Source: Anaerolineaceae bacterium UBA4775 (GTDB lineage Bacteria; Chloroflexota; Anaerolineae; Anaerolineales; Anaerolineaceae). From it: a stretch of DNA of 31,628 nt. How positions within the stretch are numbered: position 1 is the stretch's first letter; the number at the start of each line of letters is the position of its first letter. The DNA lies in assembly GCA_002403205.1 (NCBI GenBank), contig DHHJ01000018.1, forward strand, positions 1 through 31,628, read 5' to 3'. Under the pieces are notes generated by a model. The model was not told the origin of the DNA. It ran no database searches and saw only the letters and a program-made list of their open reading frames with translations. The translations under genes were made by a program, and so were the position numbers. This document shows, piece by piece, positions 22,357 to 30,883 of the stretch.

Positions 22357-23028
22357 ACATTAACAACTGCCATCAGCGCCCTCACAGGTTGAGGGCGTTT
22401 TGATTTTTACTTAGTGCACAGGTGGAATTTACTTAAGGAAAGCGAACGAAAAATGGACAACCAACCCCACAACAACCCAGGCTTGTCACCAGAGCAGCGT
22501 GCAGAGCTGCTTGAAACTTTGCAATCCCGTTTTGAGGACAACATGCCCCGCCATGCAGGCCTGGACTGGGATGAAGTCCAATTGAAACTGGAAGCCCAGC
22601 CTGAAAAGATGTGGTCACTGGGACAGATGGAACAAACTGGCGGCGAGCCGGATGTGGTGGGTTTCGATGAGCGCTTCGGCGAATACCTCTTCTATGACTG
22701 TTCGCCACAAAGCCCCGCAGGCCGCAGGAGTGTGTGTTATGACCATGCCGCACTGGAGGCCCGCAAAGCCCACAAACCCGACGACAGCGCCATGCATATG
22801 GCCGCCGTCATGGGCATTGCGCTGTTAACCGAAGAGGAATATCGTCATCTACAGCAACTGGGCGAATTTGATACCAGCACCTCAAGCTGGGTGATCACAC
22901 CGCCCGAGATTCGTGAGCGTGGCGGTGCCCTGTTCTGCGATCGGCGTTACGGACACGTGTTTGTGTACCACAACGGTGCCGATTCCTACTATGGCGCCAG
23001 GGGATTCCGCGGCTCGCTGAGGGTGTGA
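22315..23028 (+). repeat. Segmental duplication, copy B
   Basis: Second copy of the block at 19694-20407, offset 2621 bp, including the DUF35 tail, terminator and complete DUF4256 gene. Confidence 0.92.
22453..23028 (+). CDS. DUF4256 domain protein, copy B
   Basis: Protein of 191 aa differing from copy A at ten residues: T25S, A38D, A40D, D41E, R43Q, A44L, R45K, L53M and two conservative changes near residue 160 (V to I, D to E). The remainder is identical, and upstream DNA including the ribosome binding site is the same. Both copies are intact, so both may be expressed. Function unknown. Confidence 0.9.
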   Translation: MDNQPHNNPGLSPEQRAELLETLQSRFEDNMPRHAGLDWDEVQLKLEAQPEKMWSLGQMEQTGGEPDVVGFDERFGEYLFYDCSPQSPAGRRSVCYDHAALEARKAHKPDDSAMHMAAVMGIALLTEEEYRHLQQLGEFDTSTSSWVITPPEIRERGGALFCDRRYGHVFVYHNGADSYYGARGFRGSLRV

Positions 23029-23090
23029 CGATGGCCTGCGAAACGTAGGGAAGCCAATCCGACCAGACTCACCAGCTTCAACCCTCCGCG

Positions 23091-23256
23091 CTGGCTGATG
23101 GCCCAACAAACCGAGGACGGTTACTGGGATTTTGGCCCGTGCCCTCGGTCAAGCCGCATGCTGCCCTTATCAGAGGATTGGCGCAAGCGGCAAAACCGCC
23201 CAATAGATTGGACAACCCGGGTGCTGTACCTGCTGTTTGCGCAGTATTCCAACTGA
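23091..23256 (+). pseudogene. C-terminal fragment of a cyclase/prenyltransferase-repeat-like protein
   Basis: Reads WLMAQQTEDGYWDFGPCPRSS, then MLPLSEDWRKRQNRPIDW and a TRVLYLLFAQYSN end with a stop at 23254-23256. The QxxDGxWDFG pattern is like QW/alpha-toroid repeats of terpene cyclase-like proteins. No N-terminal part is present upstream. A shorter relative lies at 20471-20534. The remaining 23257-23460 holds no gene, only the upstream region of the next one. Confidence 0.55.
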
Positions 23257-23460
23257 TGGCCGTTTAATGATCACTAATTCAGTTCATCCCGTCCAAGGCC
23301 GGGTAGAATTCCCTACCGGAGTAGCATTTCGTTTTTCCAATTAAGAACTATACTTTTAAGGCGTTTCTTGACGATAAGCAAGGTAACCTGTTTTGCAATC
23401 CAGGTCATGCTTTTTTGTAAACTGTAACTCCGCTGACCGTATCTCACTCAGGATCTGATC

Positions 23461-24729
23461 ATGCTCGATCATCAAAACACTAACAAACAACCCATCCTTT
23501 CGCCGATCATGCGCTGGTTCATGCTGGCGATGGTGCTGGCCAATATCGGCAGCATGATGACACCCCTGCTGATGCCAATCTATCTGACCGAGCTGGGCGC
23601 GGACATCACCGATGTGGGTTTGGTGTTCACATTAACCGCAGCAACCGTCCTCGTTCTGCAGGTGTTTGGCGGGTGGGTATCGGATTCAATTGGGCGCCTG
23701 CGCTCTGTCGCTATCGGCAGCATCGGCGGCGTGCTGGGATATACGGCCATGTTCCTCGCCCCCACCTGGCAATGGATGATCGTCGCTCTGACCATCTACC
23801 AGATCCCCTTTGCCCTGGTCGGGCCGAGCTTTCAGGCCTTCATCGCCGAAAACTCCGCGGAAGAACACCGGGGCAAGGTCTTTGGGATGACCAACACCGT
23901 TTTCCAGGTCACCGGGGTGATCGGCCCGCCACTGGGCGGACTTCTGGTGAGTTGGATGGGCTTTAAAGGCATGCTGGCTGTCTCAGGCGGGCTGTACACC
24001 CTTGCGGCCGCGTTGCGCATCTGGATGGCAACCACTAAGCGGTCCCAGGCTGTGGAGCAGCCAACCCAGAAACTCACCCTGGCATCCTTCAAAACAAGCA
24101 TGTCCAGCATGGTGGGGCTGATCCTGGCCGGCGGTGTGCTGACCTGGATTTTCGTGACCGATGGCGTGGCGGATATCGCCTTTCGCATGTCAGGTGAGCT
24201 GCAGCCCCTCTACCTGGAACAGCTCTTTGGCATTACCGTGACCCAGATCGGTGTGCTGGGCTCCATCAACGCGATCGCCGGGATGTTTGTGCCCATGCTC
24301 TCGGGAAGACTGGTTGACAAGCGCGATGAACGCCTGCCCCTGATCGTCGGTTTTTTACTGATCTTCACCTCGCTGGTGATCTTCCTGCAGGCCGACAGCT
24401 TTTTAACCTTTGCCTTCAGCTGGACGGTGGGTGGTTTGGGCGGCGGGATGCTGGGGCCACCGTTTCAATCCCTGATCACAAAGGCGGTGCCTGCCAAAAT
24501 GCTGGGTACCTTTTCAGGCGTCTTCCACAGCAGCATTGGCTTCATTTCTCTGCCGGCACCCTGGATCGGCGCACAGCTCTGGGAAGGTGTCAGCCCGCAA
24601 ACCCCCTTCGTCATCACCGCCAGTGCCGCACTGCTGATCATCATTCCTATCTACTTTAAATTCCGCCTTCCGGATAAGGAAAACCAACCCTCAAAGCCGG
24701 TCCTGACAAAAGTACAAGATGATTCATAA
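23461..24729 (+). CDS. MFS transporter (DHA1-like drug/metabolite exporter)
   Basis: Major facilitator superfamily protein of 422 aa with about 12 transmembrane helices. The loop 2-3 motif A is GGWVSDSIGRLRS, and the middle-loop counterpart SGRLVDKRDERLP is present before helix 8. A long cytoplasmic loop separates the halves (TTKRSQAVEQPTQKL). It probably exports small molecules using the proton gradient; the substrate cannot be deduced. AGGAT precedes the ATG. It is convergent with the second MFS gene. Confidence 0.9.
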   Translation: MLDHQNTNKQPILSPIMRWFMLAMVLANIGSMMTPLLMPIYLTELGADITDVGLVFTLTAATVLVLQVFGGWVSDSIGRLRSVAIGSIGGVLGYTAMFLAPTWQWMIVALTIYQIPFALVGPSFQAFIAENSAEEHRGKVFGMTNTVFQVTGVIGPPLGGLLVSWMGFKGMLAVSGGLYTLAAALRIWMATTKRSQAVEQPTQKLTLASFKTSMSSMVGLILAGGVLTWIFVTDGVADIAFRMSGELQPLYLEQLFGITVTQIGVLGSINAIAGMFVPMLSGRLVDKRDERLPLIVGFLLIFTSLVIFLQADSFLTFAFSWTVGGLGGGMLGPPFQSLITKAVPAKMLGTFSGVFHSSIGFISLPAPWIGAQLWEGVSPQTPFVITASAALLIIIPIYFKFRLPDKENQPSKPVLTKVQDDS

Positions 24730-24843
24730 GCGGATCGCCCTTTGGCCGTAACCAGGGCACCACTTGCCGATGAACCCCATTCAATTAAGTAGTTTGGATG
24801 ACTTGCGCCCGCCGGGTCAATACCAGGCCGCCTGCCGGTGAGA

Positions 24844-26010
24844 TTAAGCTGTTCTCCTTACCCGCACCTGGGTGAGCATGCCGGCAGCCAGCACGTTCAA
24901 AGCCACGGCGGCCAGGCAGACCGCCCAGAAGCTGATCCCAAACAAACCGGGGGCGAACAGGTTCCCGAACATGCGGCCCAGTGAAAAACCCGCCACGGTG
25001 GCCGCGATCAGTGTGGCACGCGCGTCGGGCATCACCTCGCTCATCAGGGTCAGGGCGCTCACCAGGATGATCTCGAAGGTGATGTAAAAGAAACCCAGCC
25101 CGGCCATGGCCCAGCCCAAAACGCCGCCCGTCAGCGGCAGCAACAGCGCCGCCAGGCTGTTGAGCCCCAAGAAGATCCACATCATGCGGCGCTTGCCCAC
25201 CACATCCAGGAACAGGGCTGTGAACACCTCGCCGCCCAATTCCGAAATGCCGATCACCACCGCTGCGGCTGTGAGCGCAGCGAAATTCAGACCAAACTGG
25301 TCCTCGATCCACAGACCGAAGATTAAATTGACCATCTCATTCGAACTGGTCAGGAAAATGCCCACCAGCAGCCCTGCCAGCGCAGGCCAGGTGCGCACCA
25401 ATCGCCCCAGGTTCTTCCAGATGCTATTTTCATCCGTCTTGGGGATCTCCCGGGCGGGAATGATCACCATGAAGACCAGGAAGAACAGCAAGCCAACCGC
25501 GCTCATTAGGAAAAACGGCGTCACCCAGCTGAAGGATTCGATCAAAACCCGCACGACCGGGATACCAATGATGAAAGCCAGGGCCCAGTTCAGCTCAAGG
25601 AAGGCCAGGACCCGGCCGCGCTTCTCGTAAGGGATACGGTCCCCCAGGTAGGCGTTCACCGAGGGGATGAAGACCACATTGCCAATCAGCACCAGGCTGG
25701 TACCAACAATGAACGTCCAAAAAGAGGGCCAGATCCCTACCATGCCGCTGCCCACGGTGAACAAGCCCACCCCCAGCAAGAGGCCCGTTTTCCGGTCATG
25801 CGTATCGGCAATCGATGCTAAAAATGGCCCTAAAATACCCAAAAAGGAGCGCACCGACAGTGCCATTGCCAGCGAAGCCGGCTCAACGCCCAGGCCACGT
25901 GCAAATACCGGCAGGAAGGGGTACACCATTCGAAAACTGGAGCTGAGGACGATCCTCATCAGGGTGAACAGGCCGATTTGTAATTTGAGCTTCCAGCCAG
26001 AGGTAGACAT
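24844..26010 (-). CDS. MFS transporter, second
   Basis: Protein of 388 aa with about 12 membrane helices: LKLQIGLFTLMRIVLSSSFRMVYPFLPVFARGLGV, a motif A-like ASIADTHDRKTGLL, the central loop IPAREIPKTDENSIW, and DVVGKRRMMWIFLGL at the second-half loop. The frame is open further upstream to 26484 but that part is out of family, overlaps a divergent gene and is hydrophilic; the ATG at 26010 is chosen. A TATAAT is only 9 nt before it, so the mRNA may have almost no leader. It is not similar enough to the neighbour MFS to be a recent duplicate. Substrate unknown. Confidence 0.88.
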   Translation of the reverse strand: MSTSGWKLKLQIGLFTLMRIVLSSSFRMVYPFLPVFARGLGVEPASLAMALSVRSFLGILGPFLASIADTHDRKTGLLLGVGLFTVGSGMVGIWPSFWTFIVGTSLVLIGNVVFIPSVNAYLGDRIPYEKRGRVLAFLELNWALAFIIGIPVVRVLIESFSWVTPFFLMSAVGLLFFLVFMVIIPAREIPKTDENSIWKNLGRLVRTWPALAGLLVGIFLTSSNEMVNLIFGLWIEDQFGLNFAALTAAAVVIGISELGGEVFTALFLDVVGKRRMMWIFLGLNSLAALLLPLTGGVLGWAMAGLGFFYITFEIILVSALTLMSEVMPDARATLIAATVAGFSLGRMFGNLFAPGLFGISFWAVCLAAVALNVLAAGMLTQVRVRRTA

Positions 26011-26019
26011 AACCTGTAC

Positions 26020-26025
26020 ATTATA
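26020..26025 (-). promoter_or_regulatory. -10 element near the start of the second MFS gene
   Basis: TATAAT on the - strand, 9 nt before the ATG; the -35 is not clear. This would give a leader of only 2-4 nt. Confidence 0.5.
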
Positions 26026-26100
26026 CACCCAAGCCCCCTCACGAGGATTAACTCCGCATTGCCTTGACATAATCCAATCATGTCCCCCAAAATTGGCTGT

Positions 26101-26106
26101 TATAAT
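26101..26106 (+). promoter_or_regulatory. -10 element for the CapA-like gene
   Basis: TATAAT is 50 nt before the ATG at 26156. It shares the 145 bp intergenic region with the divergent MFS gene. Confidence 0.45.
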
Positions 26107-26155
26107 CTGGCTTGTAGTGTTGTTTGACATTGTGGCCCCAAAAGGATATATACGT

Positions 26156-27895
26156 ATGCGTAAAAAACGCCTATTTGCCCTCCAATACAGCCTGGTGATG
26201 CTGCTGGTCGCGATCGTTCTGAGTGGCTGCGCCGGTGAACAGCAACCCGGCCCATCCGTTGAGGAGCCTGCCGCTTTTGCCACGCTTGCCCCCACGAACA
26301 CGCCGGCACCTCCGCCCACGCCCACAGCCACCCCTGCACCGCTGACCCTGTTCTTATCTGAAAAACTGCCCCAGGGCGCGATCACGCTCGAAAACATAGG
26401 CACAGTCAACCTTAGTGACGACCCTGCTGCGGATCTGTGGTTTGGCCCCGAGGGTGATGCCCCCAGCGGCGAGCTGTTACACACCGCGAGCTGGGTTTAC
26501 GCCCTGGCAGCGCCCTTCCCAACCCTGGCGGACGATATCACCCTCAACACCTTGGGGGCATACTGGCAGGGAGAACCTGCTCCGCCGCTTGAAAGGGTCG
26601 AAAAGCTGTATGTGCCCGAAGCCCTGCTCCCTGCCCTGGGCGATCGCTGGGGCCGGCCAGATCCTGGCCGGGTTGAAGTCTATCAAAACCCGCCAGCGGT
26701 CTTAAAACTGTGGGATACAAACGCCTGGGCAATCCTCCCCTTTGAAGTGCTGGAGCCCAGGCTTAAGGTCATCAGCATAGAGGGCCTCTCGCCCCTGTTC
26801 AAAGACTTCGACCCGGCATCCTACCCCCTCTCTGCCCGTTATCAACTGGTCTTAATCAGCGGTCTGCGTGGTGCACCTCAAAATGCCGAGATCGCGGCCA
26901 TCATGGAAGCTATCCAACCCGGCAACCGGGACCCTGAACGGATGACGACCCTGGTGATGACCGGGGTGACGGCCCTGGTGAGGGGCACCGCCTACCGCAT
27001 GGAAATGCATGGCGTCCTCTACCCGGCTGAAAAGATCCGTGACTGGCTCACCGAGGCTGACTTGACCCACATCAGCAACGAGGTGTCGTTCTATGAGGAG
27101 TGCCCCTTCCCAGACCCAACTTCGCCCAGCCTGCTGTTCTGCAGCAACCCCAAGTACATCGACCTCCTGGCATACGTCGGCGCGGATATCATCGAGCTGA
27201 CCGGCAATCACAACAACGATGCTTTGTTGGTACATGGCTTCGATGCCGTGCCCTACACCCTCGATCTTTACGACCAGTACGGGATGGCTTACTTCGGCGG
27301 CGGGCGTGACATGGTGGAAGCAAAGTCACCCTTGTTGATGACCCACAACGGCAACCAGCTGGCTTTCATCGGCTGCAATGCCTTCGGCCCGGATTTTGCC
27401 TGGGCAACAGCAGAGAGCGGCGGTTCTGCGCCCTGTGAGGATTACCAGTGGATGGCAGAGGAGATCAGCCGCCTGCGGGCAGAAGGCTACCTGCCGATCG
27501 CTACTTTTCAGTATTATGAAGATTATTACGATTTCGCCGTCGATCACCATAAACGCGATTTTGGCCTGATGGCGCAGGCAGGCGCTGTGATCGTCAACGG
27601 GAGCCAGGCACACCGCCCCAAGGCGATGGCCTTTGAACATGGTGGGTTCATCGACTACGGCCTCGGAAATCTGTTCTTTGACCAGAATTGGGTCATCGAT
27701 ATGTATGGCAACGTGATCGTCCAAACCAGTTGGGAGATCATCCAGCGTCACACCTTTTACAACGGCCGCCACCTGAGCACGGAATTGCTCACCGCCAAGC
27801 TGGTGGATTACGCCCAGCCGCGCCCGATGACTCCCCAGGAACGGGAACAATTCTTAACCGAATTGTTCACCGCCAGCGGATGGATAACGCGGTAA
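26156..27895 (+). CDS. CapA-family lipoprotein (poly-gamma-glutamate capsule-like metallophosphatase fold)
   Basis: Protein of 579 aa. It has a lipoprotein signal with lipid Cys at residue 25 (LSGC), then a Thr/Pro linker (APTNTPAPPPTPTATPAP). An N-terminal region of ~250 residues is of unknown role. The C-terminal CapA domain shows LTHISNEVSF, ELTGNHNNDALLVHGFDAVPYTL, YFGGGRDMVEA, FIGCNAFGP, VIVNGSQAHRP and IDYGLGNLFFDQ. CapA-type proteins act in capsule export or surface polymer handling outside the membrane. AAAGGA (26141-26146) sets the ATG; an upstream extension of the frame overlaps the divergent MFS gene. It may serve surface-polymer genes elsewhere, as the EPS cluster is 14 kb away. 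Confidence 0.9.
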   Translation: MRKKRLFALQYSLVMLLVAIVLSGCAGEQQPGPSVEEPAAFATLAPTNTPAPPPTPTATPAPLTLFLSEKLPQGAITLENIGTVNLSDDPAADLWFGPEGDAPSGELLHTASWVYALAAPFPTLADDITLNTLGAYWQGEPAPPLERVEKLYVPEALLPALGDRWGRPDPGRVEVYQNPPAVLKLWDTNAWAILPFEVLEPRLKVISIEGLSPLFKDFDPASYPLSARYQLVLISGLRGAPQNAEIAAIMEAIQPGNRDPERMTTLVMTGVTALVRGTAYRMEMHGVLYPAEKIRDWLTEADLTHISNEVSFYEECPFPDPTSPSLLFCSNPKYIDLLAYVGADIIELTGNHNNDALLVHGFDAVPYTLDLYDQYGMAYFGGGRDMVEAKSPLLMTHNGNQLAFIGCNAFGPDFAWATAESGGSAPCEDYQWMAEEISRLRAEGYLPIATFQYYEDYYDFAVDHHKRDFGLMAQAGAVIVNGSQAHRPKAMAFEHGGFIDYGLGNLFFDQNWVIDMYGNVIVQTSWEIIQRHTFYNGRHLSTELLTAKLVDYAQPRPMTPQEREQFLTELFTASGWITR

Positions 27896-27939
27896 AATAA
27901 CCAGTAAGCTTGACCAATCATTATACAAGGCGGTCATCC

Positions 27940-28887
27940 ATGGTTTCAATTGCTGAATATTCACCGGAGCCCAAATACACCATCAAGGTCCTCAGTGAGC
28001 GGACGGGCGTGCGCCCGGTGACGCTGCGCGCCTGGGAACGGCGCTACGATCTGCTGGACCCCGACCGCCTGGACAACAACTATCGCCTGTATTCCGAGCG
28101 CGACATCCAGATCATCCGCTGGATCACCCACCGGCTGGATGAAGGGCTTTCCATCAGCAACGCAGTGCGCGAATACCGGGGGCTGCGCAAGGAAGGCATC
28201 TGGCCTGAAGCCCTCCCGACCGTGCTGGCACCCCAGCCTTCCCAGGCCCCCAGCCTTCCCACCAGCACCTACGCCGATCAGCTCTTCAAAGCGCTGACAG
28301 CCCATGATGAAGCCCAGGCCAAACAGATCGTGGACCTCGTCCAGAGCATGTATGATCTCCAGGCCATCTTCCTGGAGGTTTTTTATCCCTGCCTGGTGGA
28401 GATTGGCGAAGCCTGGTACCGCGGGGAAATCCGCATCGCCACAGAACACTTCGCCTCAGCGTTCATCCGTGGGGTCCTGATGAACCTGCTGGGCGCCTTT
28501 CCCATCTACAGCACGGCTCCCACGATCTTGATCGGGTGCGCCCCTGAAGAGTTCCATGAGATCGCCCCGTTGATGCTATCGGTGCTCCTCCGCAGGGAGG
28601 GCTACCAGGTGGAATTCCTCGGCGCCGACCTGCCAGCAGACGACCTGGTATTTTACGCGGAAGACGTCTCACCGGACATGATCATCCTCTCGGCCAGTTT
28701 TGAACACTCTGCCCGGCCCCTGTTTACTCTGCAGGCCAAGCTCGATGCGCTGCCCGGCAAACCCAAACTGGGCTTTGGCGGGCGCTATTTCAACGATAAT
28801 CCAGACGCCCTGAAGGTCATGGGGGGATTTTTCCTGGGCCACAGCCTGGATGAAGCCATCCAGAACGTGCACGACCTGCTGGACTGA
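27940..28887 (+). CDS. CarH/LitR-like MerR-family B12-dependent regulator
   Basis: Protein of 315 aa. A MerR DNA-binding domain is at residues 12-82 (YTIKVLSERTGVRPVTLRAWERRYDLL). A helical B12-cap domain and a C-terminal cobalamin-binding domain follow. Trp159, Glu169 and His170 have the same W-x9-EH spacing as Trp131/Glu141/His142 of Thermus CarH, the adenosylcobalamin cap. EFH with His206 matches the lower cobalt ligand. It is therefore likely a green/blue light-sensing repressor that dissociates from DNA when light breaks the Co-C bond. No carotenoid genes are near. The ATG at 27940 is chosen for AAGGCGG; a TTG 30 nt upstream is the alternative. It starts 44 bp after capA. Confidence 0.9.
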   Translation: MVSIAEYSPEPKYTIKVLSERTGVRPVTLRAWERRYDLLDPDRLDNNYRLYSERDIQIIRWITHRLDEGLSISNAVREYRGLRKEGIWPEALPTVLAPQPSQAPSLPTSTYADQLFKALTAHDEAQAKQIVDLVQSMYDLQAIFLEVFYPCLVEIGEAWYRGEIRIATEHFASAFIRGVLMNLLGAFPIYSTAPTILIGCAPEEFHEIAPLMLSVLLRREGYQVEFLGADLPADDLVFYAEDVSPDMIILSASFEHSARPLFTLQAKLDALPGKPKLGFGGRYFNDNPDALKVMGGFFLGHSLDEAIQNVHDLLD

Positions 28888-28946
28888 TCCGAATCCAAAC
28901 CCATCAAGTTATCCTGGGCACGGCTGTTGTATTTATTGGGGGAATC

Positions 28947-29816
28947 TTACCGTCTGACGATGGCATCGGTCATGCGTGCCACCCGGACCATCACGCCCAC
29001 ATCGTGTACCCGCACAATATCCGCGCCGCGGTCGATCGAAAGCGCCACAGCCGCTGCGGTGCCCTCCAGGCGCTCCTCCGGCGGCAGGTCCAGCGTGTAA
29101 CCGATGAAGGACTTGCGTGAAGGACCCACCAGCAGGGGGTAACCCAGGGCTTTGATCTCGTCCAGCCGGTCGAGCAAGGCTAGGTTTTGAGCCACGGTTT
29201 TGCCAAAGCCGATCCCGGGGTCGAGAATGATGTGCGCATCGGGGATGCCCGCCGCATGGGCCAGCGCAACACTCTCCAGCAGCTCATGGCTGATATCGCC
29301 GATCAGGTCAGCATAGTCCACACCCACATAGCGCCCTCCTAAGCGCGCTTGCAGCTCGGCCGTGCCCGGCTTAAGGCGGTTGTGCATCAGGATCACTGGG
29401 GCACCCCGGCCAGCAATTTCAGCCGCCAGATCGGGGTCGGCGCGCAAGCCCCACACATCATTGACCCAGTTCGCTCCAGCGGACAGCGCCTGGCGGGCAA
29501 CTTCAGCCCGGTAAGTATCCACCGAGATCAGCGCTGCAGGGAAAGCATTGCGGATGGCCTCAATCACGGGGATGACCCGCTCCAGCTCTTCCGCTGCGTC
29601 TACCGGCTGTGACCCCGGGCGCGTGCTCTCACCGCCCACATCGAGGATATCCGCGCCCTCTCGCAGGAACAGGCCCGCCTGGGTCACGGCCGCCTGGACG
29701 GGATCCGCCTTCGCCAGCACGCCATCGCCCGAGAAGCTATCCGGTGTGACATTGATAATGCCCATAACAAAGGTGCGCGTCCCCCAATCAAATGGTTGTG
29801 ATGGATGTGGATTCAT
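28947..29816 (-). CDS. folP: Dihydropteroate synthase
   Basis: Folate pathway enzyme of 289 aa condensing 6-hydroxymethyl-dihydropterin diphosphate with p-aminobenzoate. Motifs: FVMGIINVTPDSFSGDG, ADILDVGGESTRPGSQPV, SVDTYRAEVARQAL, NDVWGL, ILDPGIGFGKT, GPSRKSFIG and VRVHDV. The pABA/sulfonamide loop is conventional. AAAGGAC supports the ATG. It lies 25 bp after the LysM-like lipoprotein on the same strand, so it is probably co-transcribed. Other folate genes are not in the window. Confidence 0.97.
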   Translation of the reverse strand: MNPHPSQPFDWGTRTFVMGIINVTPDSFSGDGVLAKADPVQAAVTQAGLFLREGADILDVGGESTRPGSQPVDAAEELERVIPVIEAIRNAFPAALISVDTYRAEVARQALSAGANWVNDVWGLRADPDLAAEIAGRGAPVILMHNRLKPGTAELQARLGGRYVGVDYADLIGDISHELLESVALAHAAGIPDAHIILDPGIGFGKTVAQNLALLDRLDEIKALGYPLLVGPSRKSFIGYTLDLPPEERLEGTAAAVALSIDRGADIVRVHDVGVMVRVARMTDAIVRR

Positions 29817-29841
29817 GACCGTCCTTTATGGTTGCGTGAAC

Positions 29842-30858
29842 TCAGTCCTCTGCGGCCGGCTCGATCGCCGGTTGCGCCTCGGCCAGCAGGTCAACCCGCT
29901 CAATCGGACCGCCCAGGCTGTATAAGAACAGATTAAAGGGGGTGCGATCCCCGCCCGTCAACGTCGCTTCACTGTCCCATCGCCGCACTGCGACCACATG
30001 GCCCTCCGCATCGAAGGCGGTCGCGTGCAGCCATGCATAGCGCGCCTCTGGCTGGCCTGCGGGCAGGCTCAGCACGCCGCTCACCGCTGCCACCCGACCG
30101 GCTTCACTGAGTGTCACGGCCTGGTCTTCAACAGCAACCGGCAGGTAGCGCTGGTCACCAGGCATGACCGGTAGCCAAAAATCCACACGGGCGGTAACGG
30201 TGAAGGCCTCAGGGAGCGGCGGCTGGAAGTAGGCGATCAAAGGGAGTTCAGCGCCCGCAGGGAGCAAGTTGAGGGGCATGATCGCAGACTCGCGGCGGGT
30301 TTCCTCCCCGTAGCGCAGCGTCACCACACCCGAGACGTTTTCTGCTGCCCGGCCGTTATCGTTCTCAACCAGCAGGAAACACCACAATCCGCCCAGGGCA
30401 TCGGGGTAGCAATCCGGCGCTTGGAGGGCGGCGAAGGGCTGTGTTGCTGTGGGGGTGAGCTCGACCCAGGGGGTAGCAGTGAGATCGGGTGCGGGCGTGA
30501 TGGGGATCAGCAGCGAGGTGCCCACGCCCATGGCGCGGGGGTTGACCGTGGGGTTGGCCGTCATGATCTGCTGCGGGCTGACATTGAAGCGCCAGCCAAT
30601 GCTATACATATCGTCACCTTCCAGCACGTCATAATAGACGGGGGTCATCGTTGGTGTGACCGTTGGCGAGGGGGTCGGGCTGACGTAATCCGTCGGCAGG
30701 GGGGTTTGGGTGTGTGTGGGGGAAGGGTAAGGGCGCAGGGTGCCATCCAGGGTAGGCGAGGGTGTTGGCGTGTCCAGCGGTGCGGCGGGCGCACAGGCCG
30801 CAAGGATCGACCCAGCCAGGATGAACATTAACAGACTGACGATCAGGGTTTTTTGCAT
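29842..30858 (-). CDS. LysM-like lipoprotein with Thr/Pro-rich linkers
   Basis: Protein of 338 aa. It has a lipoprotein signal (MQKTLIVSLLMFILAGSILAAC, lipid Cys 22) and a Pro/Thr/Ser linker (DTPTPSPTLDGTL...PTPSPTVTPTMTP). A LysM-like domain follows (YDVLEGDDMYSIGWRFNVS...MTANPTVNPRAMGVGTSLLIP). The ~170-residue C-terminal region looks like a beta-sandwich of the kind seen in many Anaerolineae surface proteins and is of unknown role. LysM binds peptidoglycan, so a wall-bound surface role is likely. The ATG at 30858 fits a -10 placed exactly for a leaderless mRNA. Confidence 0.85.
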   Translation of the reverse strand: MQKTLIVSLLMFILAGSILAACAPAAPLDTPTPSPTLDGTLRPYPSPTHTQTPLPTDYVSPTPSPTVTPTMTPVYYDVLEGDDMYSIGWRFNVSPQQIMTANPTVNPRAMGVGTSLLIPITPAPDLTATPWVELTPTATQPFAALQAPDCYPDALGGLWCFLLVENDNGRAAENVSGVVTLRYGEETRRESAIMPLNLLPAGAELPLIAYFQPPLPEAFTVTARVDFWLPVMPGDQRYLPVAVEDQAVTLSEAGRVAAVSGVLSLPAGQPEARYAWLHATAFDAEGHVVAVRRWDSEATLTGGDRTPFNLFLYSLGGPIERVDLLAEAQPAIEPAAED

Positions 30859-30864
30859 GGCGGT

Positions 30865-30870
30865 ATTATA
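30865..30870 (-). promoter_or_regulatory. -10 element giving a leaderless mRNA (LysM lipoprotein)
   Basis: TATAAT is separated by exactly 6 nt (ACCGCC) from the ATG, so transcription is predicted to start at the A of the ATG. No Shine-Dalgarno is present. Confidence 0.55.
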
Positions 30871-30883
30871 CCCGTCCGCAGGT

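Noticed and set aside
26124..26152. TTGACA and TATATA with 17-bp spacing just before capA
   Set aside because: Transcription would start inside the gene; the TATATA overlaps the ribosome binding spacer, so it is probably chance.
25667..26155. 163-residue N-terminal extension of the CapA-like protein
   Set aside because: It lies antisense to the MFS gene; a lipoprotein signal begins at 26156 with a ribosome binding site.
26011..26484. N-terminal extension of the second MFS transporter
   Set aside because: It is hydrophilic, overlaps the divergent CapA gene and has no transporter features.
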